A stretch of DNA of 64,000 bases from Leishmania panamensis (lineage: Eukaryota; Euglenozoa; Kinetoplastea; Trypanosomatida; Trypanosomatidae): assembly GCF_000755165.1 (NCBI RefSeq), contig NC_025867.1, forward strand, positions 373,894 through 437,893, in the 5' to 3' direction. The position numbers and the translations under genes were made by a program. Below are positions 36,860-47,700 of this stretch, one piece after another. Positions within the stretch are counted from its first letter, which is position 1, and the number at the start of each line of letters is the position of its first letter. The notes under the pieces were generated by a model. The model saw only the letters and a program-made list of their open reading frames with translations. It was not told the DNA's origin and ran no database searches.

Positions 36860-39367
36860 ATGCTCCGCGAGGCCCGCAGACGCAAGCAGCAGGTTGCCGG
36901 CAAAATCGGGCACGAAGAGTACATCTACCGCCTTAGTGGTGACCCCTTTAGCCATCAGGAGGAGATCCATAGACGCCCCCAAGGCAACCTCGATCCGCGC
37001 CGAGTACAAGCGGCAGGCGGCGGAGTCGGGGTGGCAGGCGCTCGAGGTGTTGCTGGGTCAAGTCAACCCCCGTTCGCGGTAGACGACGACGCCAACTACG
37101 GCGGCGGCGGCAGAGGTGGTCGGGGTGCCCGGTTGAATCCCATCTCTGGCGTACCTGATGCTGGGCCCTCCAACGAGGCCCCAGCCTTATACGGTGCCCC
37201 TGGAGGTTACATCGACGGTACTCCACCTGCCAAGAAGTACGCTGCAGCCAACTATGCTTCTCCCTACAGTGGTGGTGGCGCAGGTGGCTATCCGTACCCA
37301 TTCATGCCGCAGGTGCAGCCCATCGTCAGTGCCTTTGCCCCCGTAATTCCAGCCATCGCGCCAGTCAGGGACCTGCCCGCTCCCTTGCCTGCCGTGTACC
37401 GGCCAAAGCCGCCCCTCACGTTCCACAGTGGCCCGACTTCTAGCGCTGAAGTGCCACCCCTGTCCTTCAGTCCGTTGCCTCAACATCCAGTGCCACCACA
37501 GATGGGCGACCTCTCCCACGACGCCGGCACACCGAGGGCTGCCGCGGCCCCAATGTACTTATCACCGGGTGACAACGGTGCAGGGCGACCCAAGACAAGT
37601 CCGACGGTGCTGCCGCCCCTCAACCCGGACGCTGCCAGCAACGGCGGTGGTAATCTCTTCCCCACGCGCAGCCCGCGTCCGAGCACAAGCAGAGCCACCT
37701 TGGGAGGTGGCGGTGTCGGTGGCGGCTTTATTATCGGGAACGACGGCCTCTCTGATGTTGAGCAACGCCAGCGCGAGAAGAGGGCGGCACGCATGCGCGC
37801 CATTGAGCTGCAACAGGAGAATGCACGACAGATGCTAGAGCAGCAGCAGCGCAAGCAAGCAGAGCGGGAGCGGGAGATTCAAGAGGACCGCCTGACCGAG
37901 CAGCGACTGCAGCGAGAGCGGGAGGAGGTAGCGCGGCGGGAGCAAGCCGAGTTAGATCGCGAGAAGCGCGAGAAGGAGTTGAAAATGATGGGACCACGCG
38001 CAGCGCAGGCAATGTTGGAGCAACAGCAGCGTGAGACGCAGCAGCGGAGAGAGGAGGAGGCTGCAGCTCGGCGCAATAGAGGGAGAGCCCAGGCCGACGT
38101 TGCAGCCCCAGGGACGGGGAAGGGGACTCCGAAGCCGACGATTTCACCGCCACCAACCTCTGCCAGCGCAGCCCCGACCATCCTCCCGTCGCTGCCGCCA
38201 GCAAACCACATGATGCCACTGTCGGCACCGTCCGTCCTTTCCCCTCCGGTGTCAGCGTCTACTTTGCCCTACCTCGTGAACTTCAACCTTGGCGGCGGGC
38301 TTCGCCCTCTGCCGCAACCATCACCGGCACTTTACAACTACCCGTTGGCCAACGCCTGCCCACAGGCGGCGCCGCTGCCCAATGGAGAGACCCAGGCAAT
38401 CCGTAGTGAGCTGCGGCGCATCACTAACCTTCTCGAGCAGCAGCAGCAGCAGCAGCAGCGCCGCGCTATGGACAGCACCAGCTTTGGCGCCAAGGTGGCA
38501 CCGCAGCCATGGCACAGTGGTGTACCGCAGCCTTCCACTGCAGCTGGGGCTGGTACGTACCTTACTACTGGTCAGCCGTCACCTTCTCTCGATGCTGGCG
38601 GCGATGCCCCTGTGACTTCTGCGCAGCGAAACAGCGCGGCGCCGTACAGGCCTTTCTTGACAGGCGGTACGCTGCCTCCACCGCCACTTACCACCGCAGC
38701 ACCTCCCGCTCCCTCCTCGTCTGACGCTGGTGCACCGCCGGTAAGCATCGGACCGTGGCAGGGGCTCTTCTCCTCGTGCGCTAGCACCTCTGCGACCGGT
38801 GCTGGCGGCAGTCTGTTGAACCCGTCGTGCGGGTCCGCTCGGCAGCTCGCCAGCTCTATTACGGACAACGACCCGGAGCTCTCGACGGAGCCGTCCCGGT
38901 TCATCGGTCCGTTTAGAGCACCGATGGCCGCGCTGCCGAGTCCTCCTGTTACCCCCGAGCCGGAGGTGACGGTCGTGGTGGTGGAGTCCACAACTAGGAA
39001 ACCGCTGCCAGCATCGGTTTTCTGTGCGGCTGTCGCTGAAACCGTCTCAGCACACAGCATGGTAACCACGCCTCTGGCGTCAGAGGCTGCGTCATTCCGT
39101 CTCTCCACAGCAGCGTCGGTCTCGGCGTCTGCGCTGGAAGCCTTTTCGGAGCCCGAGGCGTGCTCCCCAGCGAGGTCGGTAGAGGTAGAGAGCCTTTGCT
39201 CGGTCCACCACATTTCTTCTTCAACGGCGAAACGGTTGAGGATAAACACAAATGAGGACAAGTCCGAGAGGCAAGGGAGTGCGTCGCCGTTACCAAAGGT
39301 GGTAGTGGCCTACACCAGCTCAGTCCAGTCCCTAACTTCTTCCCAGGCAGAGTTGCCGAGGGAGTAG
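36860..39367 (+). CDS. Proline-rich coiled-coil protein, function unknown (835 aa)
   Basis: I do not recognise a named family. The start MLREARRRKQQVAGKIGHEE is the first ATG after a C/T-rich tract; the frame continues upstream only as low-complexity leader. Residues about 1-45 are basic and look conserved (EEYIYRLSGDPFSHQEEIHR). A Gly- and Pro-rich region follows (about 50-290). A strongly charged single helix or coiled coil occupies about 299-410, made of EQRQREKRAARMRAIELQQE and REREEVARREQAELDREKRE type sequence. A second helix with a glutamine run lies near 515-535 (LEQQQQQQQQRR), then a long Pro/Ser/Thr-rich tail. Similar layouts (short basic head, ERQ-rich helix, disordered tail) are seen in centrosomal and ciliary coiled-coil proteins, and the position between p28 and a kinesin would fit, but this is only suggestive. 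Confidence 0.8.
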   Translation: MLREARRRKQQVAGKIGHEEYIYRLSGDPFSHQEEIHRRPQGNLDPRRVQAAGGGVGVAGARGVAGSSQPPFAVDDDANYGGGGRGGRGARLNPISGVPDAGPSNEAPALYGAPGGYIDGTPPAKKYAAANYASPYSGGGAGGYPYPFMPQVQPIVSAFAPVIPAIAPVRDLPAPLPAVYRPKPPLTFHSGPTSSAEVPPLSFSPLPQHPVPPQMGDLSHDAGTPRAAAAPMYLSPGDNGAGRPKTSPTVLPPLNPDAASNGGGNLFPTRSPRPSTSRATLGGGGVGGGFIIGNDGLSDVEQRQREKRAARMRAIELQQENARQMLEQQQRKQAEREREIQEDRLTEQRLQREREEVARREQAELDREKREKELKMMGPRAAQAMLEQQQRETQQRREEEAAARRNRGRAQADVAAPGTGKGTPKPTISPPPTSASAAPTILPSLPPANHMMPLSAPSVLSPPVSASTLPYLVNFNLGGGLRPLPQPSPALYNYPLANACPQAAPLPNGETQAIRSELRRITNLLEQQQQQQQRRAMDSTSFGAKVAPQPWHSGVPQPSTAAGAGTYLTTGQPSPSLDAGGDAPVTSAQRNSAAPYRPFLTGGTLPPPPLTTAAPPAPSSSDAGAPPVSIGPWQGLFSSCASTSATGAGGSLLNPSCGSARQLASSITDNDPELSTEPSRFIGPFRAPMAALPSPPVTPEPEVTVVVVESTTRKPLPASVFCAAVAETVSAHSMVTTPLASEAASFRLSTAASVSASALEAFSEPEACSPARSVEVESLCSVHHISSSTAKRLRINTNEDKSERQGSASPLPKVVVAYTSSVQSLTSSQAELPRE

Positions 39368-41749
39368 AGGCATAGCGAGTCGATCATCTCCATCATTTGG
39401 TCCCCCTTTTACCTCTCCCCTCCTCGCTCATTCTTCTCGTTCTGTCTCTCTCGTTGCGGTACTAGTAGGCCCCTGTACAATGGATGAAGGTTCGCGGCGC
39501 CAGTGCCTGCCTCCCTCGTCTCCCTCCCCCGGCATGAATGGGAAGGAGGAGTCAGCGAGTGAGTGAGGGAGAGGGATTGAACAGAAGGCGACTGACGAGT
39601 GTGGATGCCTACAGTGCGTCTGTGTCATGACAATTTTGGTTTCCCCATTTCTTCTTGGCCATCTGATTTGAATGTTCTGATTTGTGGGCGTCTAACGAGA
39701 AGGAAATGGCGAGAGGGCGGAGGTGAGGCAGGGAGAGTAGGTATACAGACTCCCACCAACACACCAACTCACACACACACACACGCACAGGGATATCTAT
39801 CCCTGTGCGTGCGCGAGTTGGTGTGAGTCGTGCTCGTGCGAGCTCATTTTCCTTTTTTTTTCCCTTTGTGTTTGTGTGTGTGTATATACAGCGCTTTTCC
39901 TACTCTATCTTTGTCAACCACGCGTCTTTCTCTCCCCCCTCCGCTCCGCTACTCCCCTCGCACTCCTCGACAAGTTCCGGGCGCGTGGTCTCCACCATTT
40001 GAGCGCATTTATGTTGTCGTGCTGCCTTCATTGTGTTTTTTTTTTCCTGCCTTCCCGCTCCCTTTTCTCTCTTCGCTCGCTTGTCTCCCTCCTTCTCCCA
40101 CGCCCAGTTTTTACAGGCATGCCTAGGCGTGTGCGTGCACCCTCTCTACACGCGTGTCTTTGATGCGATGTAGCCCATGCCTCGGCCCTCTCGCCAAGAT
40201 ACGCATGGGCTCGATGATACGGTACTCCAGCTCAGTGTGGGTGGGCGCTGCTCACCCTTTGCGTTGCTTGTCAGCTGTGCTATTTTCACTTGTTTGTTTA
40301 GCCGTGCTTGCTGCCCTCTGTCTACGTACGTGTGTGTGTGCTCATGTGCCTCCCACTTGTGTTTCAGCTGCCCCGTCCCACGCGTTCGCTCGATGGAGTC
40401 CGGAGTAGCAGAGGGAAACAAAAAGAAGAGAAGGGAGAGGCGGTTGTGGGCGGGCGATAAGTGGGTGGGGAGGGAGAGCGCATGAGAGAATGGCAACGAT
40501 GGGTGATTCACGATTCTACAGTGTGAGACGAAAGTTGAAGGAATGAGTCCAGGCGCACTCACAGCGGGAGAGAGACTGACTTGAGCGAGAGAGACATGGA
40601 GGACGGAGGAGGAGGCTGCCGCCTCTACAAGCCCCCTCTCCCCTTCCCCACTCCTGTAAGCCACACACGTATCATGGGAGGGATATTTAGGAAAGTGACG
40701 CAAGCAAAGAAACAAGATAGAGCCGCCGCCGCATCCACCTCCATGACTCGGCAACCGAGGAGCGCCTCCAGTGGCAACGACCTGACCAAGCGTGCACTGT
40801 ACCTCCCCCGTTTCCCTTCCCCTTTCCCTCCCCTCATTAGCACCGCCGGCTGCAACGTGCACATACAACGGGGTCGTGTGCGTATACATGTGTGCTGATG
40901 CTAATCTCTCTCTCTCTTTCGTGTCTTCCCCGTCTCTCTTTCCAATGATGCCTCCTTCACTCCCCTTCGCGCTTCTACTCGTACTCCTTTTTTTTCTCCC
41001 ATTTCCTCCCCTCGCTCTGTACGCGCCAAGCTCCCCTCCACACGTGCGTGTACGTACGCCCACCCACGCGCTCGAACCGTGACTGGAGAACATCAAGGTG
41101 AAGACGAGGTAGTGGTGTGGTAGTCAGCGTAGAGGCATAGAACGTTCTGTACGCTGCGATCGCCTCCTCCTCCCCCCGTCCCCCTTTTCCTGTTGAACGA
41201 AGAGCGCTGGTGCTCTACTCGGTACATGTCAGTTAAACCGGCGCACTTTTTAGCACCGTCTTCGTTTTTTTTTTCTCCCCGACGCTGGCACACACCCACA
41301 CACAGAGAGAGAGCCCCCTTCCCTGCCCTCCACAGGGCCACACCCGTAGCTGCTAGGAAGGGTAGGTAAAGGCTGCTGCTCCTCGTCCTCTCTCCTGCAC
41401 CTACCCAAGCACACTTTCTTTGGTTTCTGTGCCGTCTTTGCTTCCGCTACTTAGAGGTCTGTTTCTTTTCTTCCCTTGCGCGAATCCGCACCACCGTCTG
41501 TCTCACTCACTCACCCTCTCGTTGTGGGTCTGTACTTCAGCAGGCTTTGTCTCTTCTTCGTCAGCACTGTTGAGTCTTCGTATTGTTTAGGTAGAGCCTT
41601 TGCCTTCTTCGCTGTTTTTCTCTCTCTCTTTCTCTCTCGCCTTCTTTTCATTGGAAAGCTGCACTCTCCTCCACTTTTGCACCCCATCACCCTTCCTCAC
41701 GCACCCGCCACACGTACGTTGCCCAAAAATCTCCCTTTTGATCATCACG
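39368..41749. other. Long spacer and UTRs (2.4 kb)
   Basis: No gene seen. A minus-strand open frame of about 316 codons at 40146-41096 is judged a chance frame. The spacer contains the two-stem inverted repeat at 39760-39825, a CA repeat at 39771-39789, a 9-bp inverted repeat (40172-40180 with 40203-40211), several T-runs, and the CT-rich tract at about 41610-41655 followed by AG at 41657-41658, a likely splice acceptor for the kinesin gene. Confidence 0.6.
39760..39825. repeat. Two-stem inverted repeat
   Basis: The outer arms are CACACCAACTC (39760-39770) and its exact complement at 39815-39825. The inner arms are 14 bases (39782-39795 with 39798-39811), separated by only two bases. A CA repeat on the left side has no partner and would bulge out. 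In total 25 base pairs can form across 66 bases. Confidence 0.85.
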
Positions 41750-44700
41750 ATGGGCCGTGGCGCAGCGCACGAAGAATACCCCGATGATGGGCACATTTTT
41801 GTGTGTGTGCGCGTCCGCAACGCGCCCCAGAATGCGGCCTGCCTAACCCACAACAGCGCTGCCGCGACGAACACGCGCGCCTCCGCCGTCCTGCGGAAGT
41901 CGGTGCTGCGCGAGGCGCAACGGATTTGCGTCTCTGTGGTGGAAAATGTGGTGGTGATGCACGACCCCACGTCGATCGACGACGACGCCACCGTCGCGAA
42001 GGACGGGAACAACGTGGTGCAGATGCTGACCGACCGTGCTCACCGCACCGGTGCTACTCGACACTCTCGTAAAGCGGCTGGCGGTGGCAGCGCTGCTGCC
42101 GCCCTGTCACGCACCAGCTCACGTCGGACCGCAGGTGGCAGCCGCGTTACCACTGCTGGTGCCGCGGCCGGCGCTACCCACATCGTCTCCACCAGCACCG
42201 CGAACTACTACGAGTGCGACCATTGTATTGCGTCGATGGAAGAGTCGCATCTGCTTCAGATGCCGCTGATTCGCACGAGTGATTTTCTTCAGCCGCCGCC
42301 GTACGGGTCGCAGGAAGAGGTGTACCGGCGCACCGCGATGCACGCCGTCAAGGCCGCCATAGACGGCATCAACTCGTGCGTCTTCGCCTACGGTCAGACG
42401 GGCAGTGGCAAGACCTATACACTTTTTGGCGACACGACGAACATACGCCGTGACCCCGGCGTCGTACCGCGCACTCTGGACGACTTGTTCAGCCGCCTGG
42501 AGGCGGTGAAGCAGTCGTACCAGAGCGACAGGGTGATCGACTACTCGTACCGCGTGCAGCTGTCTTTCTACGAGATCTACCAGAACGAGGTTTACTGTCT
42601 TTTCTCTCGCCGCGGCCCGCTGCATGTGCAGTTCGTCCGCGATCCGACGGGGAGGAAGGAGACAATGATCATCCACGACCTGCAGCAGCAGACGGTGACC
42701 TCGGCTGAGAAGGCGTACCCGATGATCGAGGTGGGTCTGCGCCGGCGGCAGACTGCCGAGACAGGCATGAACTCACGCAGCAGTCGTAGCCACGCTGTGC
42801 TGCAGGTCCGCGTCGCCCAGTATCGAACCAACTGTGACACACGAGAGACGGTGGAGCATCAGGCGACAATCAACCTGGTCGACCTCGCTGGCAGCGAGCG
42901 GCAAAAGACGGCAAACACAAGCGGGACGAGCCGTGCGGAGGGCATTCAGATTAATCAGTCACTCGCAACGCTGGCACGTGTCATCAACGACATAGCGAGC
43001 GGGGCCAAGTTTGTAAACTACCGCGACTCGCTGCTGACGATGGTGCTCAAGGACAACCTCGGCGGCAACAGCAAGACGTTCATGATCGCCAACATCTCTC
43101 CCATCGCCTTTAGCTACCAGGAGTCATGCGCCACGCTGACGTACGCTAGGGACGTGCGCAAGATCCGCAACCGGCCAATGGTGAACAAGACCTTCCAAAC
43201 CCGCGCGAATCTGCTGGAGCAGAATATGACGCTAAAGCAGGAGAACGAGAAGCTGAAGGAGCAGATGGAGGCGTGGGTGAGGGGCCTGCAGAGCAGCAAC
43301 CTGCACCCCTCTGAGACAGACGCGATCGGCTTATCTGTCCGAGGCGGCAGCATGGCGGAGGCAAGCGACCATCCACTGTTGTCACCGCCGCTGTCGATGT
43401 CGCAGACTATCGCAGCCCAGCAGCGTCGTGCCTCTAACGTGCCGCTGGACGTGGCCGGGTGCAACGAGGCCTTCCTGTCCGCCTCCAGCGCCGGCCTGAC
43501 GGCGCCGCTGCTCATCTCTTCCCACCGCAAGTACACGAGCATTGCGGGGATTGGAGGATCGTGCGTCGAGGGCGGCGTCGTGCGCGTCACGGCGCTGGTA
43601 AAGGGGACGATGGAGTTCCCGCTGAGTCGTGTGCTGTACTCGCTGCCGTCAACGACGACGACCGGCGAAAGCTTGTACACAGCTGGGGAGGATGGTCATA
43701 ACACCCAGAAGTGGCACACCGCCATCCTAATGGGTGCCGACGCGAACTCATCGGAGTGCGCGAGTGGTGGTAACACGTGCCGACCGGATACTGTAGTGGA
43801 GACTACAGCAGCAGTAGCGGAGAAGATGTTAGACCTAGGGTCACTGGTGCTGGAGCGTGTGGCGCAGCGCTCGTGCGAGCAGCGATATTACGTTCACTTC
43901 AACCCACCCGCCAGTGTTGAGGGCCTCTCGCGCCTCATCGATGTCCAGATCAACGGCAAGAGCGTAGGGGAGAAGGGCCGGCGTGAGTTGCACCACGGTG
44001 ACGTAGTGTGCGCCTACCTCGAGGACGGAGCCAAGGCGGAAGCAGCAACGGAGACGGCGGCCAGCGCTTGTCTGCATGCACAGAGTCTTGTCTCTTTCCA
44101 CTACGTTGACCTCAACGCACTTTCACGTGGCACGAACACGTCCTCGAACGGCATGAGCAGTGCTACACTTGGCCAAATCGCGGTCTCTGTCGACCTTCCG
44201 GCGGACATGGAGAGCCTCACCCTGGAGGACATCAAACAGCTGCAACGCGACAATGCAAAGCTGCTGGACATGGTACGCCAGCAGGCAGAGACGATCAATT
44301 ACCAGTGCGCCCACACCAGCACATCAATGGGGCAGGCGGAGAACTTGGAGGGCATCTCGCCGATCGAAACCCCTGGCTCTGTGTCACCAAACCCTCGCTC
44401 GTTGGAGCCGAGCGTGTCGACATCGCTGCCACCGGAGACGAGCAAGATCGTCGTTACCCTCGAGGCCTTCCGCCGCCTATCCGTCTCCCCATCCATCCGC
44501 CGTGGCTCCGTCATGCCAGCTGACCTGGAGACGGACGAGCTGCTGCAGCGTGCGGCAGCGCAGAGCGAGTCAAAGCAGCGCCTCGACAGCGCCGTCCACG
44601 AGAACGAGAAGCTGCACCGTACTGTCGTGTCGCGCAACGCCACGCTGGAGGCTCTGGCGCGACGCCTTGCTGAACTGGAAGCTGGCGGGCCGCTCGATAC

Positions 44701-47700
44701 GCCAACCACCCCATCGGCATCCTCGTCTCCTTCCTCGGTGAGCGTCAGCCCCTCGGCTAAGAGGGATGACACGGATGAGGTTCAGACCGGCAGGTGCGCT
44801 GATGTCGACGAGGTCGGCAACAATGTATCGATGGGTACAGAGAGGGACTGCAGCAGCGTCACGCGCGTGTCCTCACCTTCACAGATGCGCGCCGCCTTTG
44901 AGCAGCGTCAGGACGAGGGAGTCGTTGAGGCAGACGAAGAGGATGGGCTTCAGCTGGAGCCAATTGGAGACGGCCGGAAGCGCATCGTTTACGAGAGCAC
45001 GGAGGGCACACGTGAGCGCTACCAGGCGGTGGTGCGGGAGCGGGAGCAGTTTGATCGCATCATTGAGCTGGAGACTCTTATGCGTGAGCTGCGCGAGCGA
45101 ATCAGCGAACTGGAGAGCCGTTTGCGCTTCTCTAAGGACGAGACTCTGGAGCAGCAGATGTTTCGCGAGCAGGCTGAGGATGAGCGCGACGCGCTGCTCG
45201 AGGAGCTGGCGAATACTCGTAGCGAGAATGCGATGCTGCGCCGCGAGAACGCCAGCCTCGAAGGCTTTCTCGCCAGGGATGAGCAGGCACTTGCGGATGC
45301 CGCGCGCCTCGCCGACGAAGAGCTAGAGCGGCAGACTGCCGTGCTGACCGACCGTATCAAGGCCCTGAAGGCACTGGCCCGCATGTGGAAGCAGCGCACC
45401 ATGAAGTACATTGCGATGGGCTACGGTGCCGGCAGCGACGACAAGGGCACTGGCAGCGCCAGGGCCGCGCATCTCGAAGCGATTCCATGGGACGACCTGC
45501 GTGCTGCCGAGACGGCGGCAATCGCGAAGCGGCGTCTCGGCGGGGGTGACGCGGACGCCTGTCCGGCTGATGTGGCGCACACCATCGACGACTTTGAGAA
45601 GTCTACAACCGAGGATAACGTGCGTGCGCTCGAGTACGCACTGCTTGACTTCGAGCAAGAGAACCAGCGGCTGCTGGACAGAATTCGGCACATCCAGGCG
45701 GAGTTGAACGGCTACAAGAGTCTCATTGGGCGTCTCCGGGCGGAGAAAGCAGAGACGGAGAAGGCCCTGGCAGATGCGACGGACTCCACCGAGGAAGAGC
45801 GTCGTCGCATGCAGCAGCTTCTGCGCAGCACCAACGCGCAGCTGGAGGAGGCGGAGGAGAACCTTAAGCGGACACAGGGTCGCCTGGATGACGCGGTGGG
45901 CCTGTGCGAGAACAACAAGCGCAAAGCTGTGAGGAACAACGGACTGCTGTTGGCTCAGCAGAAGCGCACCATCGAGGAGCTGGAGGCCGAGATCCACCAC
46001 ATGCGTCGCGACTACGCAGCCAAGGATGAGGAGCTGACCAACCTGACGCGGTACATGCAGGACCGCGATGCGCTCGGCGGTGACGGCGTGGCGCAGAACT
46101 GCAAGCTGCACTCTCGCATCGAGGAGCTCGTGAAGGACTCTATGGAGGACTACGAGGCACCGAACGGGTACTCGGTGTTCCCGGCAGGCTTTGAGTTTTC
46201 GGACGAGATGGTGTCACTCATCCGCATTTGCCTCCGTATCCTGCTCGACCGACTCAAGATGGAGCTGTACGTGCTCAACGCGCAGAGTGTGCATAAATTT
46301 CAGCTCCTGATCCACGCCGTGAAGGCGCGCACGGAGGCGCACTTCCACACTTTCGTGCATCAACTTCGCGACGCCGTCTCCCAGATGGCGGGCCGCACTT
46401 TGCGGCCCGGTGGCAAGTGGGGCCTGTCCGAGTCGGACGTCCTCTCAACTCTTGTTGACCACCGCCGCCGCCAGGTTGGCGATGCGCTGAGCGGCTTGCT
46501 GATCTGGTATGACCACTGGGACAGCGCCCCAAAGATGGAGCATGTCGCCTACATGGAGCTGATCCGAAACGCCGATCGCATCATGCAGATGGCCCGCATC
46601 GTGCGTCGTGAGAGCCTCCTGAACACGAACGCGACGTCCACCTCGCTGATGCCGATCCCCGGCAAGAATGGCGCAAGCGACACATCGTTCATCTCTGAGT
46701 CGGCACGCCGCAATGATAAGACTGTGAAGGGAAGCTGCAAAATTCTTTCTCGCCTTGCGTCGTTCACCCGCCAGGGCAACCTGGCGCGTGCCGTGAACCA
46801 GTTCTCTGCGACCCCTTCGCGAGCCACGATCGCCGGTCGTGAGGGCGTCGTCGGCACCACGCCGTGCCCAGTGGAGGAAGGCACCACTCCGTTCAGCCGC
46901 AGCGCCACGGTAACGGCGCTGGCACTCTCGCAAAGCATGATCCCCTTTAGCAGAACAGGTACTGGCACGCGCATCAAGGGGCACCAGGCGCCACCAGCTG
47001 CGAACCCGGAGAGCTGCTCGCTCTTCAGCCGTTGTCCTTCGGGGCTACCACGGCCGCTCGCCGCGACAGTAGCGGTTGCCAACCTCTCGCCGCAGTCGTG
47101 CCTGTCCACGGCCACACCTGCGCGGCCCACAAAGCCGGCCGCGAGCGGCGTCTCGGGGACGCCTGCGGCCACGCTGACAACCGGTACGACACCCGCTGCT
47201 CCGACGGCGGCTGCGCGCACCAACTACTCGCGCATGGCCTCCGCTGGCGTGCTGCCGGTGTCGGAGGCGGATGTGGATTACGTGGCGAACACCGATGTGG
47301 CAGAGGCTGTATCCATCAGCACCTATAACTTCTCCCGCCGCATGAGCCTGGCGGCAACAGTGGGGGCCGGTGAAGGCACCACTGCCGACAAGGGCGAACC
47401 AGTGCGTCGTCCGAGCCGCCTCTTCTCTCAATCCCAGAAGGCGATCTTCCAGCAGCGGGACTCCTCGCAGCATCAGCAACAGCCACTGCGCCGCCTGGTC
47501 TCTGCCACACCGGCTCTCTCCAAGTCCCGCGTCAACGCTGGTGCGACTGGAACTCGCGTGCAGGCGAGCCGTGTTAAGGCAACAGAGGCGTTTGCGAGGT
47601 CGAAGACACACTACTCAGTGCTGAAGCCAACCGAAATGGTGGGCCGACTGAGCCGCCGCAACTCCGGCGCTTGTGTCAGCTCCAAAACTAGCACTCATAC

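Noticed and set aside
40172..40211. 9-bp inverted repeat AGCCCATGC/GCATGGGCT with a 22-base gap
   Set aside because: The stem is short and the loop long; chance occurrence is plausible.
40146..41096. Minus-strand frame of 316 codons between the coiled-coil protein and kinesin genes
   Set aside because: It is the antisense of a C/T-rich spacer, Ser/Arg/Gly/His-rich, opposite to the transcription unit, with overlapping open frames on the other strand.
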